DNA of 64,000 nt from Methylocystis sp. SC2 (GCF_000304315.1 NC_018485.1:2016501-2080500); one strand, 5' to 3'; shown: positions 46,210-56,053, counted from the stretch's first letter. Translations and numbers: made by a program. The notes: a model not told the origin generated them from the letters alone.

Positions 46210-46557
46210 ATGAGCGACGAGCCCGATAATTTCACGCTGGCGCTGCTGCGCAAGATCGACGGGAAGGTGGACGGCCTTCGCGAAGAGATGGCGACGAAGC
46301 GCGACGTCGCTGACCTCCGCTCCGAGATTCATTCGCTGCGCGCGGATGTCGCCTCGGACATGATTAATCTCGAAGAGCGCATCGATGAGCGCCTTAAGGC
46401 GCAGGAGAAGCGCCTGAGCGACCAGATTTCCGGGTTGCGCCGCTCGGTGATGGAATATCATTCCTCGCAAATCGGGCATGGCGTTCTGCTGACCGAATTC
46501 GAAGAGCGCCTGCGTCGCCTCGAAGAGCATGTCGGCCTCACGCCCGAGGGGCATTGA
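46210..46557 (+). CDS. Small coiled-coil protein, duplicate copy B
   Basis: A 115-residue paralogue of copy A. The start MSDEPDNFTLALLRKIDGKV and the last 45 residues match copy A almost exactly at protein and DNA level. The middle differs by compensating indels: copy B lacks the DVSDIRKV block but has an extra INLEERIDERLKAQE heptad block. The DNA identity at the 3' end, higher than that of the nusG tail copy, suggests recent gene conversion. GGAAG precedes the ATG. The function is unknown. It lies 256 bp before rplK. Confidence 0.75.
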   Translation: MSDEPDNFTLALLRKIDGKVDGLREEMATKRDVADLRSEIHSLRADVASDMINLEERIDERLKAQEKRLSDQISGLRRSVMEYHSSQIGHGVLLTEFEERLRRLEEHVGLTPEGH

Positions 46558-46813
46558 GGCGGACGCTTGGCGGCGCCGTGAGAGGCATGCATATCAGCCA
46601 GTCGTCCGAACGCTTCGCGCCCCTCCCCCATCCTTGCTCTTTCTGCCGCCTTCCCCTAAGAACCGCCATTCCTCGGACGGTCCCGCCGCCCGAGGAGATC
46701 ATACGTGGCGGGTCTGCCCTGACGCCATCGGGGAGCTCCAGACCGGACCACGACCTGCAACCGGCTCCGACGCGTGAAAGATCGCGGCGGGCGCCTTTCG
46801 TTGGAGAAAGCAA
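46558..46813. other. Leader region of rplK-rplA, no gene seen
   Basis: About 256 bp upstream of rplK without a convincing frame. It probably holds the ribosomal protein promoter and an untranslated leader. A short inverted repeat, CCTCGGACGG..CCGCCCGAGG, lies near 46671-46695. No L1-binding mimic could be confirmed by eye. Confidence 0.4.
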
Positions 46814-47260
46814 ATGGCGAAGAAAATCGCCGGCTATATCAAACTGCAAGTGCCGGCCGGCGCGGCCAATCCGTCGCCGCCGATCGGTCCCGCGCTCGGC
46901 CAGCGCGGCCTCAACATCATGGAGTTCTGCAAGGCGTTCAACGCCAAGACGGGACAGATCGAGAAGGGGACGCCCATCCCCGTCGTCATCACCGCCTATC
47001 AGGACCGCTCCTTCACCTTCGAAATGAAGCAGCCGCCGGTCAGCTTCTTCTTAAAGAAGGCCGTGGGCCTCAAGATCGGCAAGAAGCCGGCCTCCGGCTC
47101 CAAATTGCCGGGCCGCAACGTCGTCGGAAAGATCACCCAGGCGCAGATCCGCGACATCGCGGAAAAGAAGATCGTCGATCTCAACTGCGCCTCGATCGAA
47201 TCGGCGATGTCGATGATCGCCGGCTCCGCCCGCGCGATGGGCCTCGAGGTGGTGGAGTAA
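46814..47260 (+). CDS. rplK: 50S ribosomal protein L11
   Basis: L11 forms the base of the GTPase-associated centre of the ribosome. The sequence has [36 protein letters not shown] and the C-terminal RNA-binding [20 protein letters not shown]. The length of 148 residues is slightly above the usual 142. GGAGAAAG precedes the ATG. rplA begins 4 bp after the stop, so the two are translated together. Confidence 0.98.
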   Translation: MAKKIAGYIKLQVPAGAANPSPPIGPALGQRGLNIMEFCKAFNAKTGQIEKGTPIPVVITAYQDRSFTFEMKQPPVSFFLKKAVGLKIGKKPASGSKLPGRNVVGKITQAQIRDIAEKKIVDLNCASIESAMSMIAGSARAMGLEVVE

Positions 47261-47264
47261 GACC

Positions 47265-47969
47265 ATGGCGCACATCGGAAAACGCATTGCCAAGTCCCGC
47301 GAGGGCATTGAACGCACCAAGCTCTATCCCATCACCGACGCGGTGAAGCTGGTGCGCGAACGCGCCAAGGCGAAATTCGACGAATCCGTCGAGATCGCCA
47401 TGAATCTCGGCGTCGATCCCAAACACGCCGACCAGATGGTGCGCGGCGTCGTCAATCTGCCGAACGGCACCGGCCGCGTTCTGCGCGTCGCGGTCTTCGC
47501 GCGCGGCGCCAAGGCGGATGAAGCCAAGGCGGCGGGCGCAGACGTCGTCGGCGCCGAGGATCTCGTCACGACGGTTCAGGGCGGCACGATCGACTTCGAC
47601 CGCTGCATCGCGACGCCGGACATGATGCCGCTGGTCGGCCGTCTCGGCAAGGTGCTCGGCCCGCGCGGGCTGATGCCGAACCCGAAGGTCGGCACGGTGA
47701 CGATGGACGTCGCCGGCGCGGTGAAGGCCTCCAAGGGCGGCGCGGTCGAGTTTCGCGTCGAAAAGGCCGGCATCGTCCAGGGCACGGTCGGCAAGGCCTC
47801 GTTCGACGACGGCAAGCTCGTCGAGAACATCAAGGCCTTCGTCGACGCGGTGGCCAAGGCGAAGCCGCAGGGCGCCAAGGGCACCTATATTCAGCGCGTC
47901 GCGCTCAGCTCCACCCAGGGGCCGGGCGTGAAGGTCGACGTTGCGAGCCTCGGCGCAGCCCCGCACTGA
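47265..47969 (+). CDS. rplA: 50S ribosomal protein L1
   Basis: L1 forms the mobile stalk at the ribosomal E site and often represses its own operon. The L1 signature spans [20 protein letters not shown], with [20 protein letters not shown] before it. The length of 234 residues is normal. A strong terminator follows 20 bp after the stop, and the next gene is sucD, not rplJ as in the common alphaproteobacterial order. Confidence 0.98.
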   Translation: MAHIGKRIAKSREGIERTKLYPITDAVKLVRERAKAKFDESVEIAMNLGVDPKHADQMVRGVVNLPNGTGRVLRVAVFARGAKADEAKAAGADVVGAEDLVTTVQGGTIDFDRCIATPDMMPLVGRLGKVLGPRGLMPNPKVGTVTMDVAGAVKASKGGAVEFRVEKAGIVQGTVGKASFDDGKLVENIKAFVDAVAKAKPQGAKGTYIQRVALSSTQGPGVKVDVASLGAAPH

Positions 47970-47988
47970 GCGGAGACCTCTCGATAAA

Positions 47989-48014
47989 AGCCGGCGGGCG
48001 ACCGCCGGCTTTTT
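47989..48014 (+). terminator. Rho-independent terminator of rplK-rplA
   Basis: A 9-bp perfect stem AGCCGGCGG-GCGA-CCGCCGGCT followed by TTTTGTTTT. It ends the ribosomal protein transcript immediately after rplA, confirming that rplJ/rplL are not part of it. Confidence 0.9.
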
Positions 48015-48222
48015 GTTTTGGTTCATCCAACGTAAAGACTCGCCGCGCCAAAACAGAGGGCGAAAGCGCGACGCGGCCCCCTGTCGCAGGGGCGTTCGCC
48101 GCCTTGTGCGGCTGAGCTTTTGTCAATAGGTTCCGCGCGGGCGACGACGGGCGGCGGCTCCGGTTTTTCGCTTCATTCAAAGGCGCGCGCGCCGTTTTCG
48201 CTTGCTCCGGGATTTGCGCTTC
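48015..48222. other. Leader region of sucD, no gene seen
   Basis: About 208 bp between the rplA terminator and sucD. No frame resembles sucC or any fragment of it. There is no obvious Shine-Dalgarno close to the sucD ATG. The region presumably holds the sucDAB promoter. Confidence 0.4.
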
Positions 48223-49107
48223 ATGTCCGTGCTGATCGACAAGAACACCAAAGTCATCACCCAAGGCTTCACCGGCAAGACCGCCACCTTCCACTCCGTC
48301 CAGGCCCTCGACTACGGCACCAAAATGGTCGGCGGCGTCTCGCCCGGCAAAGGCGGCTCGATCCATCTCGATCTTCCGGTCTTCGACACGGTTCTCGAGG
48401 CGCGCGAAAAGACCGGCGCCGACGCCTCCGTGGTCTATGTGCCCCCGCCGGGCGCCGCCGACGCCATCTGCGAGGCGATCGAGGCGGAGATCCCGCTGAT
48501 CGTCTGCATCACCGAGGGCGTTCCGGTTCAAGACATGATCCGCGTCAAGCGCGCGCTCTGCGGCTCGAAGTCCCGCCTCATCGGGCCGAACTGCCCGGGC
48601 GTCGTCACCGCCGGCGAGAGCAAGATCGGCATCATGCCCGCCAATATTTTCTCGCCGGGCTCGGTCGGCGTCGTGTCGCGCTCCGGCACGCTCACCTATG
48701 AGGCGGTGTTCCAGACGACGCGCGAAGGCTTAGGCCAGACGACGGCGGTCGGCATCGGCGGCGATCCCGTCAAGGGCACGGATTTTATCGAGGTGCTGGA
48801 GTTGTTTCTCGCGGACGAGGCGACTAAGTCCATCATTATGATCGGCGAGATCGGCGGGGCGGCGGAGGAAGACGCGGCCCAATTCTTGAAAGACGAGGCC
48901 AAGCGCGGCCGCAAGAAGCCGATGGTCGGATTCATCGCGGGCCGCACTGCGCCGCCCGGCCGCCGCATGGGCCACGCCGGCGCGATCGTCTCGGGCGGCA
49001 AAGGCGACGCCGAAAGTAAAATCGCAGCCATGGAGTCGGCGGGCATCAAAGTGTCGCCCTCGCCTGCGAGGCTGGGAAAAACCTTGGTCGAAGCGCTGAA
49101 GGGCTAG
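48223..49107 (+). CDS. sucD: Succinyl-CoA ligase, alpha subunit
   Basis: SucD carries the phosphohistidine of succinyl-CoA synthetase, converting succinyl-CoA to succinate with nucleotide formation. The N-terminal CoA-binding part reads [20 protein letters not shown] then [15 protein letters not shown]. The active-site region is [20 protein letters not shown] with the catalytic His. The 294 residues match alphaproteobacterial SucD better than malate-CoA ligase MtkB, which is its nearest relative. The beta subunit gene sucC, normally immediately upstream, is absent, so it must lie elsewhere. sucA follows at 69 bp. Confidence 0.93.
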   Translation: MSVLIDKNTKVITQGFTGKTATFHSVQALDYGTKMVGGVSPGKGGSIHLDLPVFDTVLEAREKTGADASVVYVPPPGAADAICEAIEAEIPLIVCITEGVPVQDMIRVKRALCGSKSRLIGPNCPGVVTAGESKIGIMPANIFSPGSVGVVSRSGTLTYEAVFQTTREGLGQTTAVGIGGDPVKGTDFIEVLELFLADEATKSIIMIGEIGGAAEEDAAQFLKDEAKRGRKKPMVGFIAGRTAPPGRRMGHAGAIVSGGKGDAESKIAAMESAGIKVSPSPARLGKTLVEALKG

Positions 49108-49176
49108 CGCTGGCCCGCTCATCGCTTCGAAAGTCGTCGGCGCCCTTGAGCGCCGGCGCTTTTAGGAAAGATTGAG

Positions 49177-52164
49177 ATGGCGCGTTTTGAAACCAATGGC
49201 GGCGCCGGACCCGCCGCGCCGGTGGGCGCGCGCTCGCCGCAAAATGACTTTCTCGCTTCGACATCCTTTCTGCAGGGCGCGAACGCCGGCTATCTGGAGA
49301 GCCTGCTGGCGTCCTATGAGGCTGATCCCGCCTCGGTCAGCGCCGATTGGCGCAATTTCTTCGCCGAGATGGGTCTGCGCCCACAGGAGAAGGTCGCCGA
49401 CGGCCCGAGCTGGGCGCGGCGCGACTGGCCGCAGCCCCCAAACGGCGAATGGGTGAATGCGATCGTCGGCGAGGCGCCGGCGCCTGTTAAATCGCCAGTC
49501 GCTCCCGTCCCCGCGCCGACGCCCGGCGGCGAGGACGTGTTGCGGGCGACGCGCGACTCCGTCCGGGCGCTGATGATGATCCGCGCCTATCGCATGCGCG
49601 GCCATCTGCACGCCAATCTCGACCCGCTCGGGCTTGAGCAGCGCTACGATCACGGCGAGCTCAATCCGCAGACCTACGGATTCACCGACGAGGATTACGA
49701 GCGGAAAATCTTCCTCGATGGCGTATTGGGCATGCGTTACGCCACGCTCTTCGAGATGGTGACGATCCTACGCCGCACCTATTGCGGGACGATCGGCTTC
49801 GAATTCATGCATATCTCCAATCCGGAGGAGAAAGCCTGGCTGCAGGCGCGCATCGAAGGCCCGAAGAAGGAGATCGTCTTCACGCAGGAAGGCAAACGCG
49901 CCATTCTCAACAAGCTCGTCGAGGCGGAAGGTTTCGAGAAGTTCCTCGACGTCAAATACACCGGCACCAAGCGTTTCGGTCTCGACGGCGCCGAATCCAT
50001 CGTTCCGGCGCTGGAGCAGATCATCAAGCGCGGCGGCGCGCTCGGCGTGAAGGAAATCGTGCTCGGGATGGCGCATCGCGGCCGGCTCAACCTGCTTTCG
50101 CAGGTGATGGCGAAGCCGCATCGCGCGCTGTTTCACGAATTCAAGGGCGGCTCCTTCCTCCCCGATGAAGTCGAAGGCTCCGGCGACGTCAAATATCACC
50201 TCGGCGCGTCGTCGGATCGCGTGTTCGACGACAACAAGGTGCATCTCTCGCTCACCGCCAATCCGTCGCATCTCGAGATCGTCGATCCGGTCGTGCTCGG
50301 CAAAGTGCGCGCGAAGCAGGATCAGCATCATTGCGCCGACGGCGACCGCCGCTCGGTGATGCCGCTTCTCATCCACGGCGACGCGGCCTTCGCCGGCCAG
50401 GGCGTCGTCGCGGAATGTTTCGGCCTTTCCGGATTGAAGGGCCATCGCACCGGCGGCTCGATCCACTTCATCATCAACAATCAGATCGGCTTCACCACCT
50501 ATCCGCGCTACTCGCGGTCCTCGCCCTATCCGTCCGACGTCGCGAAGATGGTCGAGGCGCCCATTCTTCACGTGAACGGCGACGACCCGGAGGCGGTCGT
50601 TTTCGCCGCCCGCGTCGCCGCCGAATTCCGTCAGCAGTTCCAAAAGCCCGTCGTCATCGACATGTGGTGCTATCGCCGCTTCGGCCATAATGAGGGCGAC
50701 GAGCCGGGATTCACCCAGCCGCTGATGTATAAGAAAATCCGGGCGCATCGCACGGCGCTCGACATCTATGCGGACCGTCTGATCGCGGAAGGGGTGACGA
50801 CTCGCGAAGACGTCGATCGCATGAAGGAAGACTGGCGCACGCGGCTCAACGAAGAGTTCGAAGCGGGCCAGAGCTACAAGCCCAACAAGGCGGATTGGCT
50901 CGACGGCCGCTGGGCGGGAAAGAAGTCCGGCTGGCAACTTTCCGAGAACGAGCGTCGCGGACAGACCGGCGTGGCGCTCGAGACGCTGCAGCACATCGGC
51001 GCCGAGATCACGTCGACGCCGCCCGATTTTCACGCGCACCGCACGATCCAGCGTTTTCTCGACAATCGCAAGGCGGCCATCGAACATGGCGGGCCGATCG
51101 ACTGGGCGACGGCCGAAGCGCTGGCGATCAGTTCGCTGCTCTATGAAGGCTACAATGTGCGGCTCTCCGGACAGGACAGCGAGCGCGGCACTTTTTCGCA
51201 ACGTCACAGCGTGCTCATCGATCAGGAGAACGAGGCGCGCTATCTGCCCTTCAATCACATCGCCGAAGGCCAGGGCCGCTACGAAGTCGTCAATTCGATG
51301 CTTTCCGAAGAGGCGGTGCTCGGCTTCGAATATGGCTATTCGCTGGCCGAACCCGACGCGCTGGTGTTGTGGGAGGCGCAGTTCGGCGATTTCGCCAATG
51401 GCGCGCAGGTCGTCTTCGACCAGTTCATTTCATCGGCCGAGCGCAAGTGGCTGCGCATGTCGGGACTCGTCTGCCTCTTGCCGCATGGCTACGAAGGCCA
51501 GGGTCCGGAACATTCCTCCGCGCGGCTCGAGCGCTATCTGCAGCTGTGCGCCGAAGACAATATGCAGGTCGCGAATTGCACGACGCCCGCGAACTATTTC
51601 CATATCCTTCGCCGTCAGCTGCACAGAAGCTTCCGCAAGCCGCTGGTGCTGATGACGCCGAAATCGCTGCTGCGCCACAAGCGCGCCGTCTCGCGGCTCG
51701 GCGAAATGGGGATGGCCTCGAGCTTTCAGCGGCTGCTCCTCGACGACGCCGAAACGGCGCCGAACGAGACGTTCATCCTCAAAGCCGACGAAAACATTCG
51801 CCGCGTCATTTTGTGTTCGGGCAAGGTCTATTACGATCTGCTGGACGAACGCGAGAAACGCGGCGTCGACGACGTCTATCTGCTGCGGGTCGAGCAGCTC
51901 TATCCTTTTCCGCTCAAAGGCCTCGTCGCGGCGCTCGGGCGCTTCAAGAACGCCGACGTCGTGTGGTGCCAGGAAGAGCCCAAGAACATGGGCGCCTGGT
52001 CCTTCGTCGACTCCTATCTCGAATGGGTGCTGACGCAGATCGGCGGCAAGTCGAAGCGCGCCCGCTACGTTGGACGCGCCGCCTCGGCGTCGACGGCCAC
52101 GGGCACCATGTCCCGGCACCTCGCACAGCTGAAATTGTTCCTGGAGGAAGCGTTCGCGCCTTGA
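49177..52164 (+). CDS. sucA: 2-Oxoglutarate dehydrogenase E1 component
   Basis: The thiamine-diphosphate E1 of the oxoglutarate dehydrogenase complex, 995 residues. The N-terminal segment ASTSFLQGANAGYLESLLAS is typical of the part that binds E2. Further motifs are EIVLGMAHRGRLNLLSQVM (active site), SLTANPSHLEIVDPVVLGKV and CYRRFGHNEGDEPGFTQPLM (ThDP/Mg site). The C-terminal VWCQEEPKNMGAWSFV is conserved. It is followed by sucB at 27 bp. The E3 (lpd) gene does not follow in this window. Confidence 0.97.
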   Translation: MARFETNGGAGPAAPVGARSPQNDFLASTSFLQGANAGYLESLLASYEADPASVSADWRNFFAEMGLRPQEKVADGPSWARRDWPQPPNGEWVNAIVGEAPAPVKSPVAPVPAPTPGGEDVLRATRDSVRALMMIRAYRMRGHLHANLDPLGLEQRYDHGELNPQTYGFTDEDYERKIFLDGVLGMRYATLFEMVTILRRTYCGTIGFEFMHISNPEEKAWLQARIEGPKKEIVFTQEGKRAILNKLVEAEGFEKFLDVKYTGTKRFGLDGAESIVPALEQIIKRGGALGVKEIVLGMAHRGRLNLLSQVMAKPHRALFHEFKGGSFLPDEVEGSGDVKYHLGASSDRVFDDNKVHLSLTANPSHLEIVDPVVLGKVRAKQDQHHCADGDRRSVMPLLIHGDAAFAGQGVVAECFGLSGLKGHRTGGSIHFIINNQIGFTTYPRYSRSSPYPSDVAKMVEAPILHVNGDDPEAVVFAARVAAEFRQQFQKPVVIDMWCYRRFGHNEGDEPGFTQPLMYKKIRAHRTALDIYADRLIAEGVTTREDVDRMKEDWRTRLNEEFEAGQSYKPNKADWLDGRWAGKKSGWQLSENERRGQTGVALETLQHIGAEITSTPPDFHAHRTIQRFLDNRKAAIEHGGPIDWATAEALAISSLLYEGYNVRLSGQDSERGTFSQRHSVLIDQENEARYLPFNHIAEGQGRYEVVNSMLSEEAVLGFEYGYSLAEPDALVLWEAQFGDFANGAQVVFDQFISSAERKWLRMSGLVCLLPHGYEGQGPEHSSARLERYLQLCAEDNMQVANCTTPANYFHILRRQLHRSFRKPLVLMTPKSLLRHKRAVSRLGEMGMASSFQRLLLDDAETAPNETFILKADENIRRVILCSGKVYYDLLDEREKRGVDDVYLLRVEQLYPFPLKGLVAALGRFKNADVVWCQEEPKNMGAWSFVDSYLEWVLTQIGGKSKRARYVGRAASASTATGTMSRHLAQLKLFLEEAFAP

Positions 52165-52191
52165 GACGCGACGCGAGCGAAGAGAGAGCCG

Positions 52192-53505
52192 ATGGCTGAA
52201 ATACGCGTGCCGACCTTGGGCGAATCGGTGACTGAAGCGACGATCGGCCGCTGGTTCAAGAAGGCGGGCGACGCGGTGCGCGCGGATGAGGCGCTCGCCG
52301 AGCTCGAGACCGACAAAGTCACGCTCGAAGTCAACGCTCCCGCCGCCGGCGTGCTCGCCGAGATCGTCGCCAAGGAGGGCGAAACCGTTGGCCCCGGCGC
52401 GCTGCTCGGTCAGATCGCCGAGGGCGCCGCGGCGCCGACGAAGAGCGGCGAAACCGCCGGCAAGGGCCCGGCGCCCAAACCGGCGCCGGCCCCCGCAGCG
52501 CCCGCCCCCGCAGCGCCTGCGCCCAAAGCGGCCGCGGCTCCGGCCGCGCCGGCCCCGCCGGCCGCGACGACGATGCCGCCGGCGCCCTCCGCCGCCAAGA
52601 TCGCCGTCGAACAGGGGATCGACATCGCTCAGGTTCCCGGGAGCGGCAAGCGCGGTCAGGCGCTGAAATCGGACGTCGTTCAATTCGCCGCGCGTCAGGC
52701 GGCCGCCCCGCAGCCCGCGCAAGAAGGCCGCGTCCAGGAGCTTCCGGCGCAGGAGGCGCGAGTCGAGGCGCCGGCGCCCCGCTTCCCCATCCCGCAGGAA
52801 GACGCCCGCCGCGAAGAGCGGGTGAAGATGACGCGCTTGCGTCAGACGATCGCCCGCCGGCTGAAAGAAGCGCAAAACACCGCCGCCATACTGACGACGT
52901 TCAACGAAGTCGACATGTCGGCGCTCATCGAATTACGCAAACGCTACAAGGAGGCGTTCGAGAAGCGGCATGGCGTCAAGCTTGGCTTCATGGGCTTCTT
53001 CGTGAAGGCCTGTTGCCAGGCGCTGGAGGAGATCCCCGCCGTCAATGCGGAGATCGACGGGACGGACATCATCTACAAGCGCTTCTGCCACATCGGCGTC
53101 GCCGTGGGCACGGAGAAGGGACTCGTCGTGCCGGTGGTGCGCGACGCCGACCGGCTGTCGCTCGCCGAGATCGAAAAAACCATCGCCGAACTCGGCCGCA
53201 GCGCGCGCGAGGGCGCGCTCGACATCGCCGATCTGCAGGGCGGCACCTTCACGATTTCCAACGGCGGCGTCTATGGTTCGCTGATGTCCACGCCGATCCT
53301 GAACGCGCCGCAGTCGGGCATTCTCGGCATGCACAAGATTCAGGAGCGCCCCGTGGTCGTCGACGGCAGGATCGAAGCGCGGCCGATGATGTATCTGGCG
53401 CTGTCTTACGATCACCGTGTCGTCGACGGAAAGGAGGCCGTGACTTTCCTGGTGCGCGTCAAAGAGTTGCTCGAAGATCCTGCGCGGCTGGCGCTCGGCT
53501 TGTAG
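52192..53505 (+). CDS. sucB: Dihydrolipoyl succinyltransferase E2 of oxoglutarate dehydrogenase
   Basis: The E2 core of the oxoglutarate dehydrogenase complex, 437 residues. One lipoyl domain is at the N terminus with [17 protein letters not shown], the lysine being lipoylated. An Ala/Pro-rich linker follows, then a small E1/E3-binding domain ([20 protein letters not shown]) and the catalytic domain ending in [15 protein letters not shown] with the active-site His. It completes sucD-sucA-sucB as a co-directional group. A long Ala/Pro linker is common in high-GC genomes. Confidence 0.97.
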   Translation: MAEIRVPTLGESVTEATIGRWFKKAGDAVRADEALAELETDKVTLEVNAPAAGVLAEIVAKEGETVGPGALLGQIAEGAAAPTKSGETAGKGPAPKPAPAPAAPAPAAPAPKAAAAPAAPAPPAATTMPPAPSAAKIAVEQGIDIAQVPGSGKRGQALKSDVVQFAARQAAAPQPAQEGRVQELPAQEARVEAPAPRFPIPQEDARREERVKMTRLRQTIARRLKEAQNTAAILTTFNEVDMSALIELRKRYKEAFEKRHGVKLGFMGFFVKACCQALEEIPAVNAEIDGTDIIYKRFCHIGVAVGTEKGLVVPVVRDADRLSLAEIEKTIAELGRSAREGALDIADLQGGTFTISNGGVYGSLMSTPILNAPQSGILGMHKIQERPVVVDGRIEARPMMYLALSYDHRVVDGKEAVTFLVRVKELLEDPARLALGL

Positions 53506-53608
53506 CCGCGACCCCTTCAAAATCTCCAAAGGCTACACATCTAATTTCAGACGGCGCGCCGCCTAAGGGCGCCGTCGGCGGGGCGAAAGGACCGCCATGG
53601 AGGTAGAG

Positions 53609-53878
53609 ATGGAAATGAAAACCGCCACCGAAACCAGAGAGTCTCCGCTGACGGCCGAGCAGTTCGCGCAGCTTGGCGATGGCCTCATCGCTTATGTGCG
53701 GTCAATGCGCTCGGAAGACGTCAATCGGCTTTACCCGCAGGCGCCGCAGATCGCGCCAGGGCTGACGATCTTTGCGCTTTTCGGCGCGGATGGCGCGCCG
53801 ATCGTGCTCGCGGATTCGGAAGAAGGCTGCATCGGCAACGCCCGTGAAAACCATCTCCAGATGGTGAGCCTGCACTAA
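53609..53878 (+). CDS. DUF1150 family protein
   Basis: An 89-residue small protein of an alphaproteobacterial family of unknown function. The conserved parts are FAQLGDGLIAYVRSMRSEDV, TIFALFGADGAPIVLADSEE and the end NHLQMVSLH. GGAGGT at 53599-53604 gives a good spacing to the ATG at 53609, which is preferred to 53597. In many relatives this gene neighbours a small heat shock protein; here an Hsp20 gene lies 1.6 kb away on the other strand, with a CNNM-type gene between them. A role in stress response is thus conjecture. Confidence 0.8.
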   Translation: MEMKTATETRESPLTAEQFAQLGDGLIAYVRSMRSEDVNRLYPQAPQIAPGLTIFALFGADGAPIVLADSEEGCIGNARENHLQMVSLH

Positions 53879-53947
53879 CCACTCCCACGACAGAGGCGCG
53901 CCGCCGGCGCGCCTGCCGGCCAGCCCAAATCAAGCGCGATTCATCGG

Positions 53948-55258
53948 TTAGCTTCTCTGCTGTGCGCCATTGTGGCTCTCGGCGGCAAGCTTGGACGCGA
54001 GCACTTTGTCGAGTCGGCGTCCGTCGAGGTCGATGACCTCGAAGCGCCATCCGAGCTTCTCCACGGTTTCGCCGAGAGTCGGAAAGCGAATGAGCCCGTC
54101 GAGGACAAGGCCGGCCACCGTTTCGAAGCTCCTGTTCTCGGGAAGCGAAACGTGCAGGAGCTCGGCCATTTCGTCGACCGGCATCCAGCCGGCGAGCAGC
54201 CAGCTGCCGTCTTCGCGCTGAAGCGCTTCGGGCTCCTCGTGCCCCTCGTCGGACCTGAACGCGCCGGCGATGGCGTCGAGAATATCGGCCGGCGTCACCA
54301 CGCCTTCGAAATGGCCATATTCGTCGTGCACGAGCGCCATCGGCGTCTCGGCTTCGCGCAAGACATTCAGCGCGTCGAGCGCGTCGATCGAATCGGGCAC
54401 GACCGGCGCCGACCGAACATGGGATTCGAGGTCGAGCGGCTCGCCGCGCAGCGCGGGCCCGAGCAGGTCTCGGATCAGCAGGACGCCGATCATGTCGTCC
54501 ATGTCGCCGCGGCTGACGGGCAGGCGCGCATGGGACGTCTCGATGAGCTTCTCGCGCAGTACGTTCTCCGGCTCGCCGAGATTGAGCCAGTCGACCTCCG
54601 TGCGCGGGGTCATCAAGGCGCGCGCGGCGCGGTCGCCCAGGCGCAGCACGCCAGCGATCATCTGCTGTTCGTCGGCCTCGATCGCCCCCGCCGAATGCGC
54701 CTCGGCGACGAAGGTCTTGATTTCCTCGTCGGTGACCGAGGACTGAACCTCATTCGCCTGGCCGACGAACAGCAAGATGAGCTTCGTCGACTCATCGAGC
54801 AGCCAAACCACCGGCGTTCCCAGCGTGGAGAGCAACGTCATCGGCGCCGCCATGCGGCAGGCGATGGCTTCCGCATGGCGCAGCGCGATGTTTTTTGGCA
54901 GCAACTCGCCGATCACGACGGAAAGATAGGTGATGACGCCGATGACGCCGCCATAGCCGATCCAATCCGCCGCAGTCGCCGATACGCCAAGCGCGCGCAA
55001 TTCTTGCGAAAGCCGCTGACCGAGCGCGGCGCCGGAAAAGGCGCCCGCGAGGATTCCGACGAGCGTGATCCCGATCTGCACGGTGGAGAGGAAGCGCCCC
55101 GGATCTTCCGCCAGCGCCAGGGCGGCGGCGGCGCCGGCGCGACCTTCGGCGGCCAAAGTCTTCAGCCGCACTTTGCGCGATGAAACGATGGCGAGTTCGG
55201 ACAACGAGAAAATCCCGTTGATGAGGATCAACACAAGCGCGACGGCAAGTTCGAACAT
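53948..55258 (-). CDS. CNNM/CorC (hemolysin-like) transporter-family protein
   Basis: A 436-residue protein with an N-terminal DUF21 membrane domain (ALVLILINGIFSLSELAIVS, then TVQIGITLVGILAGAFSG), a pair of CBS domains (LMTPRTEVDWLNLGEPENVL and VPDSIDALDALNVLREAETP) and a C-terminal CorC/HlyC domain (EDGSWLLAGWMPVDEMAELL). Such proteins act in magnesium or cobalt homeostasis; the name hemolysin is historical. It is isolated in transcription, with an Hsp20 gene upstream on the same strand 196 bp away. Confidence 0.92.
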   Translation of the reverse strand: MFELAVALVLILINGIFSLSELAIVSSRKVRLKTLAAEGRAGAAAALALAEDPGRFLSTVQIGITLVGILAGAFSGAALGQRLSQELRALGVSATAADWIGYGGVIGVITYLSVVIGELLPKNIALRHAEAIACRMAAPMTLLSTLGTPVVWLLDESTKLILLFVGQANEVQSSVTDEEIKTFVAEAHSAGAIEADEQQMIAGVLRLGDRAARALMTPRTEVDWLNLGEPENVLREKLIETSHARLPVSRGDMDDMIGVLLIRDLLGPALRGEPLDLESHVRSAPVVPDSIDALDALNVLREAETPMALVHDEYGHFEGVVTPADILDAIAGAFRSDEGHEEPEALQREDGSWLLAGWMPVDEMAELLHVSLPENRSFETVAGLVLDGLIRFPTLGETVEKLGWRFEVIDLDGRRLDKVLASKLAAESHNGAQQRS

Positions 55259-55421
55259 GACTCCTGATAGGGCTTTCTGCGCAGGCTCTCAAGCAAATGG
55301 CGCCGTCGCGCGCTGACGGCGACGACATTTGTCCCTGCAGGGTCTATTCCGCCGCAGAGACGGCCCTGGCCGGTCGGGAAAACGACGATTTGCCGCGGAT
55401 CGTCGTTCGGCCGACCTGGCG

Positions 55422-55457
55422 TCGATCACATGAGTCGATGTGATCGGGAAGCGCTCA
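55422..55457. repeat. Conserved intergenic element, copy 2 (ATCGGGAAGCGCT)
   Basis: Second copy of the element at 35522-35568: TCGATCACATGAGTCGATG then TGATCGGGAAGCGCTC, ending at the Hsp20 stop codon. About 80% of positions match copy 1 by eye. Confidence 0.55.
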
Positions 55458-55880
55458 GTCGCGCGCCGCGATTTCGATCTTCTTGACCACCCGCTCCGGC
55501 TCGGGCCGCGCCAGATCGATGGAGAGCAGCCCGTTGACGAGATCGGCGCCGAGCACCTGCATCCCTTCAGCCAGGAGAAAGGCGCGCTGAAACTGCCGCG
55601 CGGCGATGCCGCGATGCAGGAAATGGCGCTCTCGGTCTTCGGTTTGGCGCCCGCGAATGACGAGCTGATTTTCTTCGAGCGAGACGTCGAGCTGATCGCG
55701 GGTGAAGCCCGCGACGGCCAGGGTGATCCGAAGCCGCTCCGGCGCGCTCTCGACGCGCGGAATGCGCTCGATATTATAGGGCGGGTAGCCGTCGGAGGCG
55801 GAGCGGGCGACGCGGTCGAGCGCCCGTTCGATCTCGTCGAAGCCGAGCAGAAACGGCGAATTGAGCGGCGGACGCGACAT
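55455..55880 (-). CDS. Small heat shock protein Hsp20 (IbpA-like)
   Basis: A 141-residue alpha-crystallin-type chaperone that binds unfolded proteins. The N-terminal region NSPFLLGFDEIERALDRVAR precedes the crystallin domain with YNIERIPRVESAPERLRITL, AVAGFTRDQLDVSLEENQLV and GIAARQFQRAFLLAEGMQVL, the last part matching the IbpA pattern. The ATG at 55880 is selected over the longer frame to 56030, which is not Hsp20-like. No sigma-32 promoter or ROSE-type thermometer could be identified by eye in the 172-bp leader. Confidence 0.92.
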   Translation of the reverse strand: MSRPPLNSPFLLGFDEIERALDRVARSASDGYPPYNIERIPRVESAPERLRITLAVAGFTRDQLDVSLEENQLVIRGRQTEDRERHFLHRGIAARQFQRAFLLAEGMQVLGADLVNGLLSIDLARPEPERVVKKIEIAARD

Positions 55881-56053
55881 GTCGTTGAAGCCCTGTTGGC
55901 GCCTCTTCGGCCAGAGCCCGTAAAGCGCTCCGGCTACAGCTATATGGCCGGGCCGGCCGCGCCATTCAAGCGCGGCCGATGCGCGCCCCCGCCATTGACG
56001 CGCGAACGACAAACGCCCATGTGCGAGCAAGCTTTCCCTTCAGAGCGGCGACC

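Noticed and set aside
48223..49107. Malate-CoA ligase MtkB as an alternative for sucD
   Set aside because: MtkB is a close relative and expected in serine-cycle organisms, but the neighbours sucA-sucB and the GFTGKTAT start fit SucD better.
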